Below are positions 35,684-46,936 of a DNA stretch of 64,000 nt, piece by piece. The position numbers were made by a program, and so were the translations under genes. How positions within the stretch are numbered: position 1 is the stretch's first letter; each line of letters opens with the position of its first letter. Under the pieces are notes generated by a model. That model saw only the letters and a program-made list of their open reading frames with translations, was not told the DNA's origin and did not search any database. Where the stretch lies: assembly GCA_037447655.1 (NCBI GenBank), contig JBBHKE010001856.1, forward strand, positions 569,384-633,383, read 5' to 3'. The stretch is from Zygnema cylindricum. Lineage: Eukaryota > Streptophyta > Zygnematophyceae > Zygnematales > Zygnemataceae.

Positions 35684-38600
35684 TGTATATAGGACAAAAA
35701 CGAAGACTAGACAGTCGCCCAAAGGACTGCATCGACTGCCAAAGGACTTGCACGTAAGACTAGATCGACCTATGTAATAAAAGTTACACAAGACTGGACA
35801 AACGTATGGAAGCACGGACAGGACCAAAAGTGAGTCGTCCAGATAAGACGGTCAACAAGACTTGACCGACATAAGAAAAGTACGGACATGACAAAAATAA
35901 ACTGACGCTACATGTCCCTTAACACCCCCCCTCAAGCGAAAACTATGAAGTAGATTGAGATGAAAACAAAGGGAATTTAGCTAGGAGGAGAAGGAAGAGG
36001 AAGCCCAAAGGAGAGGCGATGTTGCTCAAAGTGAGGGCGATGAAGAGCCTTGGTGAGATAATCGGCCACCTGGTGGGTGGATTTGACATAAAGAAACTGG
36101 AGAGTACCATCTTTGACCCGCACCCGAGAGTAATGATAGTGAATGTCGATGTGCTTCGTCCGCTTGTGGTGAACAAGATTGCGGATCAAAGCAAGAGCTC
36201 CTTGGGAATCGGAAAAGATAGGAGTAGGGGCTGAAGGGGGAAATCCAAGATTGGAAAGTAGAGTTCGAAGCCAGACTGCTTCCTTCGCGGCGTGACAAGC
36301 AGCCATATATTATGCCTCAGTGCTCGAGCATGCAGTGTTAGGTTGCTTTCTGCATGACCAAGAGATAAGACCATTGCCCAAAAAGAAGCACGAGCCAGTG
36401 GTGGAACGGCGGGAAAACTCATCTTGTGCCCAATCTAAATCAACAAAACCTGTAAGAGTACTAGAGCCAGAGGAAGAATATGTAAGACAAAGAGTTTTAG
36501 TGCCCTGTAGATAACGAAAGACACGTTTGGCTGCGACAAGATGATCAAGAGAAAGACGTTGAATGAATTGACTGAGTTTAGTGACAGCTGTAGCAATGTC
36601 AGGGCGGGTGGCCTGCATGGCGTACATAAGGGCCCCGACCATTGAGCGGTAACTGGCATGGAGGGAGGGGGAGAGAAGCGAGTCTGTGGAAGGGAGGAGA
36701 TGGGCATTGGCATCTAAAGGAGTGGAAAGGGAGGAGCACTCTACCATGCCAAAGTGTTCTAAAAGATCAGAGATAAAGGTCTCCTGAGAGAGAGAGAGGG
36801 TGCGAGCAAAGCGATTACGATAAACTTGAATGCCCAAATAATAAGTGAGCTCTTCTAGATCGACCTTGTCAAAATGGGTCTGAAGGAGAGATTTGACAGT
36901 GGAGATTTCAAAGAGGGAAGGACCAACAAAAAGAAGATCGTCGACAAATATGGCAACAATGATCAAAGAGGTGCCAGGGCCACAAGAGTAAATGCTAAAA
37001 TCGGCATCAATTCGGGAAAATCTTTATTTCCGCACAATGGCATCTATGGTATGGTTCCATACACGTGGGGATTGCTTTAATCCATATATTGTTTTAATGA
37101 GATGGCAAACCAGATGTTCAGATCTAGGGGAAATATAGCCTTGAAGCTGATGCATGTAAATGTCCTCACACAAGATCCCATTTAAGAAGGCATTTTTAAC
37201 ATTCATCTGATGAACATGGAAATCATGTTGAGCAACTAAAGCAAGTAAAGTGCGGATAGATGTCAACCGGGCAACAGGAGCAAAGGTTTCAGTGAAATCT
37301 ATACCTTCGATTTGGGAAAAGCCCTTCGCCACCAAGCGAGCTTTATATTTGTCTACGAATCCATATGCTTTTTTTTTACTCAAAAGATCCTTTTCGAACT
37401 GATTGCCTTTCTTCTAGGGGGAAGGGGAACAAGATTCCATGTTTTGTTGGAAAGTAAGGCATTGAATTGAGCATCAGCGACGATTTTTTAAAGGGAGGCA
37501 TCATGTCGTTTTAGGGCAACTTTGGAGAGAGAGGGGCTGAAATAAGAGAGGAAGAGGCCCCAGCCGAGTAAGTGTAAGCTAGAGAGGCATGGCATATGGA
37601 AGTAATAAGCCGAGAGGGGGGAACTCTAGAGCGTGCAAGGTTTTGGCGAGGTAAAAGAGAGGGGTCAGGAAAGGAGGAAGGCTCAAGCTGGGGAAGTGAA
37701 GGCTGAAGGGGAGAAAATAGCCTAGGAAAAGGTGAGTGGGAAAAAATTGTGGGAGAAAGATTGTCAAAAAGAGGATCATCTTGGGAAAGAGGGGGAGAGG
37801 AGGAATTATCTTCAGAATTTGTGACAGGGTGAAGAGGAAAGGCAACAGAGTGGTTGGCAGGAGTGATGGGAGCAGCTGGGAAAACAAGGGGGGTAGGAGA
37901 TGATGGAGGAGGAGGGGGACTTGTAAATGACGAGGGAAAAAATATGGGAGGATTAAGAGGAGAGGGGTGGGAAGGTGTAAGGTAGGTGAATTCAGATGGC
38001 TGAAGTGATTGAAGGGGAGGGCTTAGGGGAAGAGGGTCATAGAGGGCGAGGGAAGGAAAGTCAGATAATGGGGAAGAGGGGAAGGGAAGGGCATACGAGA
38101 CAAGGTTTGGAGAAGTGTCGTTTCCTTGAAAGTTACTTCTCTGGCGGTGATGACGCGATGGTGAGAAGGACTCTAGATGCGGTACGCTTTGGAATTTGGA
38201 GCGTACCCAACGAAAATGCCACGAAATGCGTGAGCGCCCAATTTGCCGTCTGATTGGAGGAGGTCTTTATACCACCCTTCACAACCAAAGATTCTAAGGT
38301 GGCATATATCTAGTTTGACAGAGGACCATGTTTCCATTGGAGTAGATTTTGGTAAAGCGTTAGTGGGACAAAGATTGCGTAAGTAATTTGCGCAAACGAC
38401 AACCTCTGCCCAAAATTCATAAGGCAAATTTGCAAAGTACAGCATGGAGCGTGACATGTCATGTAATGTTCGATTGTACCTTTCTCCAATGCCGTTTTGT
38501 TGTGGCGTCCGAGGCGCCGTTAAATGATGTGAGATTCCATGTTGCATGAGAAATTCAGAAAACTGGTTGGACAAAAATTCGCCAACGTTGTCACTGCGCA

Positions 38601-39240
38601 AGACCTTGATTCGTTTGTTGTGAAAATTTTATGCCAACGCCTTAAATTCCTGAAATCGGGCAAAAGCGTCAAATTTATAACAGATTGGATACACGTGTGA
38701 AAAACGAGTGGAGTGGTCAATGAAAATGACAAAATAAAAGGATCCACTGTAGCTACGAGTGCGCATGGGACCATAGACGTTTGTGTGTACAAGTGCAAGT
38801 GGTTCAGTGATGACGTTAGTGCTACTAGGAAATGAGGTGACGTGGCATTTTTCCTTGCACGCAACCGTGACAAAAATCCAAAGATTTGTTAGAGAATGAA
38901 TTTAGTCCAGTTACAAGATTTGGCAAAGTACGCAAACTTTCGCTATTTAAATGACCATATTTTAAATGCCCAAGTGGAAAACTTTCGACGCTAGCACTTA
39001 AGGCAAATATTTTTGGCGTACTATAGGATTGTAGGACATAGAAAGAATCTCGTGCTACAGCAAAACCTACAGTACTATTGTCTTTTCTATCAAAAAACGT
39101 TACTCTATCATTATTAAATTCAGCTTTTAAGTCATGAGAAGTGGCGACTTTGAAAGAAAATAAATTCCTAGCTAGACCAAGAACAAAGAGTATGTTCAGA
39201 ATGTGAATAGACACATTAAAGACGTTGACGTCTCCAAAAT
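35684..39240 (-). mobile_element. 5'-truncated antisense copia element G
   Basis: Different copia lineage from A, B and C. It has a short 3' LTR (35,684-35,924, about 241 bp; on the minus strand it starts TGTTAAGGGACATG), a polypurine tract GAGGGGGGG, RNase H, RT and integrase on the minus strand, then stops at about 39,240 just upstream of the pre-integrase region. The 5' LTR, gag and protease are missing. Confidence 0.82.
35940..39220 (-). pseudogene. Copia G pol remnant
   Basis: Minus-strand blocks: pre-integrase (39,214-38,825, LGHLKYGHLNSESLRTL, CHGCVQGK), integrase core and C-terminus (38,601-38,173, MRSDNVGEFLSNQF, PQQNGIGERYNRTLHDM, RGIFVGYAPNSKAYRI), a low-complexity linker (about 37,400-38,170), RT (37,383-36,310, ARLVAKGFSQIEGIDFTETFAPVARL and IVAIFVDDLLFVG) and RNase H to 35,977 (SDSQGALALIRN, KRTKHIDIHYHY). 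Frames shift several times. Confidence 0.85.
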
Positions 39241-39400
39241 GCGTTTGTCTTGTTCCGTAGCAACTGCGTTGTCTTGTCCAAAATATCAGTAGTTGCGTTT
39301 GTCATATTGCGTCGCAGGTTGCCGTTGTCCGTACAGACCATATAAAAAATAACCGCAGCTGCGCTTGTTCCATCTGCGTCGCAGCTGCGTTGTGGGTACC
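39241..39400. repeat. GCGTTTGTC/GCAGCTGCG-type imperfect repeats
   Basis: Short interspersed words such as GCGTTTGTC, GTAGCAACTGCGTTG, GCGTCGCAG and CAGCTGCG recur across about 160 bp next to the broken end of element G. No unit length is clear. Confidence 0.4.
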
Positions 39401-39540
39401 ATTCAAAAAACCTGAACTGTGCTTCAAGTGACGACGCGTGTCCCTATAGATCTAATTTTTCGCCGTCCTATAAATTTGCTAAGACTTAAAGCTTTCCAAA
39501 AACAACAAAATCCGTTGATGAGTGAAAGTTGTGCGCTTGC

Positions 39541-40600
39541 TTCTCAAGGTGCTTCCTTCTGATACTTTGCGTGCACGCTTTCTTTCCTATGGCGGACTTG
39601 GTTCTGGAGCTTGGCTATTGGCTATCCCTATCTTATCTACCCTCCGATTCACCCCAGCTCATTCACCATGGTCCTTAGGTTTCGGCTTGGCCTCCCTCAC
39701 CCACCTTTGCTTGGCTCTCTTCTTTGCTCTTGTGACCTTGTTCTGGATCCCCACGACATTCATTTGCTTTGTTGCTCATACGGAGGCGAGTTGATTCAGG
39801 CGCACGACACGATTTGAGACACCATTGCTACTATCGCTTTTGAGGGAGGATATTCTGTCCGTCTAGAAGTTTCCCACATTATTCTTTTCGTCGGATTGAC
39901 ATTATATTACTTGATGGTGCGAGTCGTACATTTGTTGACGTTGTTTTGGCAAACCCTACATCTGATACTGTTGTCAGTCGGGCAGCTCGACATGTGGGCG
40001 TGGCAGCACGCGACGCGGCTAGGAGGAAGGAGCGTGATTATGCCCATCGCGATGCTATGGATGGTTTCATTTCTGATGGCGGTGGAGATATTTGGTTGTT
40101 TGGGTGTGGCTTTGGACGAGTTTCTCCGTGCTTGTGGTCGGCGTTTGTTTGAGCGGCGGGGACGTGGGAGCCCTTCAGTTTCAGTACTTACTTCCTTTTA
40201 CCGTCAACGTTTATCAGTGGCCCTTCAGAGTGCAGGCTTCTATCCTACTTGGATCGTCAAATGCCGCTATGGATCGTTGACATGTCCCGGAACTCCCTTC
40301 TCGTGCTCCTCCGAGGTTCGGGGACTTACGTGGTTGCTTTGCGTAGATTTTTAGTTATTTTGGGGTTTTGACGTTAGGTGTTAGCTCTTTCTTTTGGTTT
40401 TTCGTTTGTTGTTTTTTGCTTTTTTGGGTTTTTTCCGTCTACTAGCTGTCATTTTGTGTTTTCGTTGCTTTTGCCTTGCTTATCGTTTTATTTTTTTCCC
40501 CCAACATGAAGTTATTCAGTTTTTGCTGTGCTACTTCTCTTTTTGTTCCCATGGACTCAGATGGTTTGCCATCGCGCTTTTTAATAAAGTTAGCCACTTA
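39541..40600 (+). pseudogene. LINE 3' end (C-terminus of non-LTR retrotransposon ORF2)
   Basis: The translation in three shifting frames matches the tail typical of plant LINE reverse-transcriptase ORFs. A Cys/His motif CSCDLVLDPHDIHLLCC is followed by GGELIQAHDTI and DTIATIAFEGGYSVR, then VSRAARHVGVAARDAARRKE, then AVEIFGCLGVALDEFLRACG and VLTSFYRQRLSVALQSAG. A T-rich 3' UTR and AATAAAG (near 40,583) end the fragment. Stops and frameshifts make it inactive. It interrupts repeat S, whose uninterrupted copy lies at 35,404-35,668. Confidence 0.65.
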
Positions 40601-40866
40601 AACGAAGAAAAATACTGAGAATATTCCACTAAATCAAAAAACTAGCTCTGACTGATGAAACTTCCACTCAAAACACTAAGATGAGGAATCAACCATAGAT
40701 GAAGATCAACTTCCCTCAACAGTTGGAAGAATATATTTCGCATCCTTACATTGCTCATTGTATTTTCTGCCGTGAGAAACATGTCCCTCTTTGGGGTGAT
40801 AGCTAGAATGTTGAGGAGAAGGCACATGTCCCTCTTTCGGGTGACAGCTAGAATGTTGAGGAGAAG
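40600..40866 (+). repeat. Repeat S, copy 2 (right part) and a 45-bp tandem duplication
   Basis: The part up to about 40,795 matches 35,468-35,655. It is followed by two copies of CATGTCCCTCTTT(G/C)GGGTGA...AGCTAGAATGTTGAGGAGAAG (about 40,780-40,866). Confidence 0.7.
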
Positions 40867-41464
40867 CGTTTGATCACCAGTTGTCTAACTATCCAATGTG
40901 ACACTATCCGATGTGATAGAGACACCAGTCACTATTGTCTCCATGAAACTTGCCGAATCGTGAGTTATCATCGCCTTAGTCACTGTCAAGAGACGAGTTC
41001 TCATGGCATGGTGGTGGGGTAACTTAAATGACTCCCCTATCTCTCCATTTTGCTTCACTGCTGCCTTGAATTAAGGGTCTTTTACTAGACTAAATGGCAA
41101 GCCCTTGACAAAGAATGCCTTGACCCATGCTTCATCTACCCTATTTCTTATGTTTATCAAAAGCACCCGGATTTTCATATGCACTCATTTCACCTTGTAG
41201 CTTTGGTTAAACCCGACAAGATGGCTAGACCCGACAAGACTTGCAGTAAATTGGTCCAAATCGGATATTAAACGCTTTTTCTGAGTCGTGAGAGGCCTTG
41301 TCGGTTTCCACAACACCTAACTTTGGCTTCACGTAATCTGGACATAAATTGCATGGCTTCATTCTTCCATTCTTCACGTTTCCTAGAAGATGGTTCCTAA
41401 TCGTAGTGGCTTGTGCATTGTACTGTAACACAGATACATAATTTATTGTTCCTAAGTAGACCAC
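40867..41464 (-). pseudogene. Decayed hAT-type transposase fragment
   Basis: Minus strand: a segment with TTIRNHLLGNVKNGRMKPC and CP (41,400-41,330), suggesting a BED-like zinc region, then after frameshifts VKAFFVKGLPFSLVKDP, a stop, and FKAAVKQNGEIGESFKLP followed by HHHAMRTRLL (about 41,130-41,000). The latter resembles the start of the DUF659 domain of plant hAT transposases (FN.V..P.F......I...G...K.PS...LR..LL). Assignment is by pattern only. Stops confirm it is dead. It could relate to the hAT-like MITEs here, but nothing in its ends proves that. Confidence 0.42.
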
Positions 41465-41859
41465 CCGTTGGAGCTACAACATGCTCGCACTCTAGTCCTC
41501 GAATCATAGGCATAGCTGCCTTTAGGAAGGTTCGTGTAGGCTAAAGTGCGATTTCAATGGCGGCTCTAATGGGGCTTCAATGGCGACTACAATGGTGGCT
41601 TCGTGGCTTGATGGTTAGGAAAAAATGTCCAAAACTCGACATGCAATTCCAATTTGTGCGCGAAAATAAAGGAACGTCTTTTTTTTGAAAATTTTCGTAC
41701 ATTTTATCCGTCCGTACAATTTCCGTTCGTACACTCCATCTGTACACGAAAAGTATACGAATTTAACGAAAAGTTCAAAATTAAATAAAAATAACGCATA
41801 TCGTAAAATTTCGAAATTTGTACGAATGGAACCTATATGTTTCTAATACACCTTCTGCG
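41465..41859. other. Intergenic spacer with short GGC-rich repeats
   Basis: Includes a local repetition of CAATGGCG/CAATGGTG motifs (about 41,550-41,605) and a GTACG-rich AT stretch similar to MITE interiors (41,690-41,830). No gene seen. Confidence 0.5.
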
Positions 41860-42243
41860 TCAAGGGAGTGTCCCCCCTACCTTGTCAAAAATGTTGTGTT
41901 CGGACCAACGACCGAAAACTAACCCAATGACACCGTGCATGTAGAAACCACATTTGAGTGGGAAATAGTTATTAATTACTAAGGGTAGGATTCCATTAGA
42001 GGAAAAGTGGGGTTGTTTACTAGGCCTTGTGTGTTTTTCGTACCAATTTTTTTTTTTGAAACGAAATATGTGTACTGGATAAATGTTCGGATGCTCCAAT
42101 ATTATACGCCTAAGTATTGACTGTAAGATGTTTCGGTTTTTCATATCCTCGAAAAAATTGCGCAAATCATCCAATGTGAAGAAACTCTCTTTGGTAGATG
42201 AATAAACTCTCCTCGTGAGGAGAGTTTCTTTGTCATGTACCAT
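41860..42243 (-). CDS. Hypothetical 127-aa ORF
   Basis: Open frame on the minus strand starting at 42,243. I do not recognise the protein. It is rich in basic and aromatic residues (VHIFRFKKKNWYEKH) with no signal peptide or membrane segment. Near its start the DNA holds an 11-bp perfect inverted repeat with a 2-nt loop (42,204-42,227, AAACTCTCCTC...). There is no family support, and the surrounding DNA is transposon debris, so it may be a chance open frame. Confidence 0.25.
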   Translation of the reverse strand: MVHDKETLLTRRVYSSTKESFFTLDDLRNFFEDMKNRNILQSILRRIILEHPNIYPVHIFRFKKKNWYEKHTRPSKQPHFSSNGILPLVINNYFPLKCGFYMHGVIGLVFGRWSEHNIFDKVGGTLP

Positions 42244-42369
42244 TGGTACACGTAAAAAAGCAAAAAACTATCCACCTCGAACAAGCGATCAAATGCCTAC
42301 ACTTCGTAAAGACCATGTGCTTCTTGCCATGCTAGATGTAGGTCTACTGAAATTATCCAATAAATTAGT

Positions 42370-44046
42370 ATTTTAATTGGTACCGTACTTCAGTAGATAG
42401 AGTTTTAGAGGGGGAATAGGACTTAGAAAATTTTGGGTAAGTAGCTGCCTCTCCAAGAGAGCACCTTGCATAAATGGCAAACTTTGGCCAGCCATAACTA
42501 TCAATTTACTTGACCAATTTCAGTGATTCTTTTTGCTGCAGACTCAGGGGAGTCCAAGCTACACAAGGGTGTAGTTGGTCAGAGTTTTTATCTGCCAGGG
42601 TGGCGGTATTTCTAAGGGAAAGTCAAAGTGGGTGAATGTGTCCAAATCTCATATTCTAACTTTGCATTATGTGGTGGAACTGAGCACACAGAAAGTCTTA
42701 TTTCACAGGGGTCAAGCTATAATAGGTTTGTGATTGTCAAGGGGTCAGTCATTTGGGTTTATATCAACTTGGAGTCGGCACTATCTAGATAAGCTTATTT
42801 TGGCTCTGCTTATTCTGAGGGCCAATGGAGGTCTCAAAGTTTCAGTAAACCGTGGAGGGGTTTTTTCTAGAGGGAAGAAGAAGTCATTTGTGGTCACAAT
42901 AGTGAAATGGGAGACTAAGGACGAGTCCTCTGAGGAGGAGGATGGGGAGCTTCTTCTTGACTAGAGTCTGGAAGAGAAAGAGATCCCTCGAAAAAAGAAG
43001 TGTGCTATTAGAGCAATTCGTGAAGCTCCATAGGAAAGGTGGATCATCAACTCAAGTGTATCCATGCATATGTGTCGTGATAAGCACCTCGTTACTAAGC
43101 AAAAAAAGATCCCTAAACAACTCTAGTGGGGTCGGTAGATATGAAACTCTAAGTGGAGGGTAAGACTTATATACTCTCCTTCTCAGATGTATTCGACATT
43201 CCTCGGTTTAGTAAAAATCTTGTCTCTACGTCTGTGTTAGATGACAAAGAGTTTGATACCTTCACTAGAAACGGAGTCTTTACACCTAAATATGGGGATG
43301 AAGTTTACTTCATGGCAGATTACGGTAGCCAAGGAATGTTTATGCTTAACGTGAGTAATGAAAAGACGAATGCTTACTATGTTGGTGTTCCAAAAGTTGA
43401 TAATTTGGCATAAGCGGTTGGAGCATGAGCATTGTGATAGGTTGAGGGAAATGAAGAAGCTTGGTGTAGTAGAAGGCATTCAGTTTGGCGACAATGAAAT
43501 GGTGGATGATTGTTGTGGCTGTGCTTAAGGTAAGGCTCACAGACTTCCCTTTCCCAAAGCCGCCACATATATGGGTTAGAATGTACTTAATTCGGTCCAT
43601 GGAGGTATTTGGGGACTTGCAAAAGTACCTTCGATCAAAGAAAAAGAGGTTTATGTTGAAAATAACCGATGATTGGCATAGATACTCTAAAGTCTACTTC
43701 CTAAAAACAAAGTCTGAACACCAACCTACTTTAAAAAATATAAAGCGTGGAGTGAGAAGTTGCATGGAACCCCGATTAAGAGATGAAAGAGTGATAATGG
43801 GGGGTAATATAACTCTAACCAGTTTGAGGAATACTACAGAGATGAGGGAGTTTAGCACGAGAAAACCGTACCATATAACGCAAAACAAAGTGGGGTAGGT
43901 GAGAGGTTTAACTAAACACTAGGAGATAGTGTATGCAGTATGTTGGCCGACAAGAAAATAGGAAAGAGATTTTGGAAAGAAGCCATGAACTCTGGTAACT
44001 ACATTAGAATAGAGTACTTACCTCAGCCGTAAAAGGAATGATCTAC
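42370..44046 (+). mobile_element. Internally deleted copia element D
   Basis: The last part of an LTR (about 42,370-42,846, ending GGTCTCAAAGTTTCA) is joined directly to late gag (NRGGVFSRGKKKSFVV, 42,850), deleting the primer-binding site and most of gag. Protease is altered (STQVYPC frame, near 43,050). Pre-integrase (43,153-43,540, with frameshifts) and integrase (43,600-44,040, KYFLKTKSE-like and ADKKIGKRFWKEAMNS) follow. It stops before RT. The closest relative is family B. Confidence 0.75.
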
Positions 44047-44092
44047 ACATTGATGGTTGGCAATGATACATTACGCTATCTGTTCGGCGGTC

Positions 44093-44632
44093 TGTTGTTT
44101 TTGAAAAGTGAGTTTCGTGCGTACGCTACGTTTCGTGCGTACAAAATATTTCGTGAGTACTTGACGCGATTTTCAATGAGTATGATATATTGATTTACTG
44201 TGGAGGTTCGAATGGATTTGCGAATTGGGGGAGTAATGGTACTAATTGTTTGGGATGTACAAAACTATTTGAGTGGCGCAAATAAACGTAAGGAAAGATA
44301 CGGAATATGCGAGTCAAATGTACGACGGATCGTGAAGCGATCAAACTTGGAATGTTGTCAAAAAGGACGCTGCCAGTACGAACTAATATGGATGAGGTGA
44401 CGTCAGTTCGTCAACTAGATTTTGTGATCACGTGACACGAATTGTGTGATCACGTGACACGACATCAGTTATGCTGAATAAGAGCTACGGACGGCGGCAC
44501 CGTCAGTTTGGTCATTTTGGTGAGGGACGCAAAATCGTGTCCATCACATGATATTTATTTTGGACGGTCTAGATTCATTTGACGAAATTCGTAAGGTTTG
44601 TAAATATTTACAACAATGTTTTGTCCTATGTG
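44093..44632 (+). repeat. LTR-like repeat E, copy 1
   Basis: Starts TGTTGTTTTTGAAAAGTG and ends ...TTGTCCTATGTG. About 540 bp, matched by 53,244-53,760 (517 bp). This copy has a short extra tandem repeat of GATCACGTGACACGA (near 44,425-44,460). The second copy is preceded by a purine tract CGGGGGAG, as an LTR would be. Confidence 0.65.
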
Positions 44633-44754
44633 TATTAGTTATTAGTGTAGGTCTATTAGTTCTGACATATCACGAAGTATTCAGGTATACTAACATTAAT
44701 AGAGGTAGTTGATGATTACGTACGGCTGGTATGCCTCTGTACATTCAGTATATT

Positions 44755-45110
44755 GCGAATCGTAATTAGAGTAAATTACTCTAATTCAGTCGCTCGAACT
44801 TTTGACTCTATGACATCAAATAGAGTAAACAATTCTAATTTTTTCATTATGATTTTAAAGTAAGGTTTAATTGGCGTAACAACATTCTAATATAGGTGGG
44901 TTTTAAATAGTGTGGAGTACGGACGACGTCTGGCCGTGCAAAATTGTACTTTTTAAGTGATAAGGTACATTTTGATGATTTAAAAGAGTCACGCTCGCAC
45001 GTGAAATTGCAATAAACAAAAAAACTAAATCACATCGAAAAAAAACTGTTCGCATAACTCTCGTCTGTCGACAACATCGTCGTCAGTGTAAACATTTACC
45101 TTAAAATCCA
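44755..45110. mobile_element. Partial MITE M3 (left arm)
   Basis: Begins GCGAATCGTAATTAGAGTAA like the CACCGCGAATC family (the first bases are altered), continues with TGTGGAGTACGGACGACG and TTCGCATAACTCTCGTC shared with M1, M2 and M4. No right terminus found. Confidence 0.6.
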
Positions 45111-45464
45111 TGCTTAAAGTTTATAGTACAACGGCAAAAATATGTGTTTGCCTTTATTTCCGCAACAACTTTGTAACTGTTGTTCGACATTCCGCGTATT
45201 CAGGTTAAATAGGGAACTTCGCACCAATTTCATGAAAATGTATTCTAATATAGGATCGCGCCTATTTTAGTGTATATATTAATTCTAAAAAAAACCCGAC
45301 TTACCAAAATGACCCTTGAAAGGAGTAACTTTTAATTGTAATATGGGTTTTTTACCATGATGGCACATGAAATAGAGTAACCATATTTACAAAAATTTAA
45401 TAAATTTACAACATTTGGCGTGGGTGATATATGTCGTGAGGAAACGCCAAATGTAATCTTCTTG

Positions 45465-45507
45465 GACCAATCACAATCACTCTTTCTTTGTCCAATCACA
45501 ACCGGTT
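45465..45507 (+). promoter_or_regulatory. Two CCAATCACAA boxes
   Basis: CCAATCACAATC at about 45,465 and CCAATCACAACC at about 45,495, 30 bp apart and some 220 bp upstream of a small ORF. They look like CCAAT-type promoter boxes. Link to a transcript is unproven. Confidence 0.3.
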
Positions 45508-45719
45508 TTTTTTTTTGTTTGTTCCCTTTGGAATCTGACAACAACCGTCATCCTAACTGCGCCGCCATTTGGAAATTCTCTCCAATTTTTTAGCAGGGAT
45601 TTGTGAAATTCTCGCTTACTTTTTCACCACCATGGATTGCACGTCGCCCATGTCATCTCTTTCCTGCTATCTGCTTACTTTCTTAGGGTGCTTACATTTT
45701 TAGGGTTTTGTTGTTCGAA

Positions 45720-45908
45720 ATGGCGAAAAAATTGCTGCCAGCCAACTCCACCAATGATGACGAGGCAAGATCCTTCTCTCTTACTGCAGTGGTTGAATAT
45801 GCAGTGGTTGAATATGTTATGTCAGGAGTAACAACCAAAAACAGAAGGGAAGACTACAAAGGAAAAGTGAAAAAATATCAAAACAGAAAATTGGAAAAGA
45901 AAACTTAA
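45720..45908 (+). CDS. Hypothetical 62-aa ORF
   Basis: ATG at 45,720 in a fair context (GAAATGGCG). The product is short and lysine-rich at the C-terminus. A 15-bp tandem duplication of GCAGTGGTTGAATAT (45,786-45,815) encodes AVVEYAVVEY. The stretch TAVVEY...G faintly recalls the histone H2A helix AAVLEY..AEVLELAG, but too weakly to assign. It directly precedes the AT-rich minisatellite. Confidence 0.3.
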   Translation: MAKKLLPANSTNDDEARSFSLTAVVEYAVVEYVMSGVTTKNRREDYKGKVKKYQNRKLEKKT

Positions 45909-45919
45909 AAGACAAAGCA

Positions 45920-46936
45920 ATGTATTTGTCTAATTATATGTCTAATTATATGTCTAATTATTTGGGTAATTTTTTGTCTGTATAACCTGCCTAATTCTCT
46001 ATCTAATATAATTCACTATATAATCTAATTATCTATCTAATCTTATTATCTAATCTAATATAATTATCTGTCAAATTATCTGTCCAATTATGTGTAAAAT
46101 TATTTAATCTAATAATCTGTCTAATTACTTGTATAATTATCTCTGTAATTATCTGTCTAATTACTTGTCAAATAATCTAATCAATTATCTAATCTAATTA
46201 TCTTTCTAATCTAATTCACTATCTAATCTAGTTATCTATCTAATCTAATTATCTATCTAATTTAATTATCTATCTGATCTAATTATCTATCTAATCTAAT
46301 TATATGTCTAATTATCTGTCGAATTATATATCAAATTAACTGTCAAATTATGTGTCAAATTATCTTATCTAATTATATGTCTAATTATCTGTTTAATTAT
46401 CTATCCGATTATCTGTCAAATTATCTAATTAGGGTTATATAATCTAATTATCTATCTAATCTAATTATCTTTCTAATCAATATCTTATCTAGTCATCTAT
46501 CTAATCTAATTATCAATCTAATCTACTTATCTGTCTAATTATTTGTCAAATTATCTGTCAAATTCTCTAATCTAATTCTCTATCAATTTATCTGTCTAAT
46601 TATCTGTCTAATTACCTGTCTATCTATTTGTCAAATTATCTAATCTAATTATTTAATCTAATTATCTGTCAAATTACCTATCTAATCTAATTACCTATCT
46701 AATCTAATTATCTATCTGATCTAATAATCTATCTAATCTAATTATCTATCCAATCTAATTCACTATCTAATCTAGTTATCTATCTAATCGAAGTATCTAT
46801 CCAATCTAAATCACTAGCTAATCTAGTTATCTATCTAATCCAACTAACTATCTTATCTAATTATCTATCTAATCTAATTATCTATCAAATCTAATTATTT
46901 GTCTAATTATCTGTCAAATTAATCTAATTATATGTC
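45920..46936 (+). repeat. TAATTATCTATC-type minisatellite array
   Basis: About 1 kb of imperfect 8- to 17-bp units built from TAATTATCTGTC and TAATCTAATTATCTATC. The same unit occurs in reverse complement at 48,955-49,200. No spacers of unique sequence, so it is not a CRISPR-like array. Confidence 0.9.

Noticed and set aside
40867-41464. Autonomous source of the hAT-like MITEs H1-H3
   Set aside because: The transposase fragment has no TAGTGTTG ends nearby and the catalytic region is absent, so a link to the MITEs cannot be shown.
45920-46936. CRISPR-like or coding repeat array
   Set aside because: Units are short, degenerate and without unique spacers. This is a eukaryotic minisatellite.
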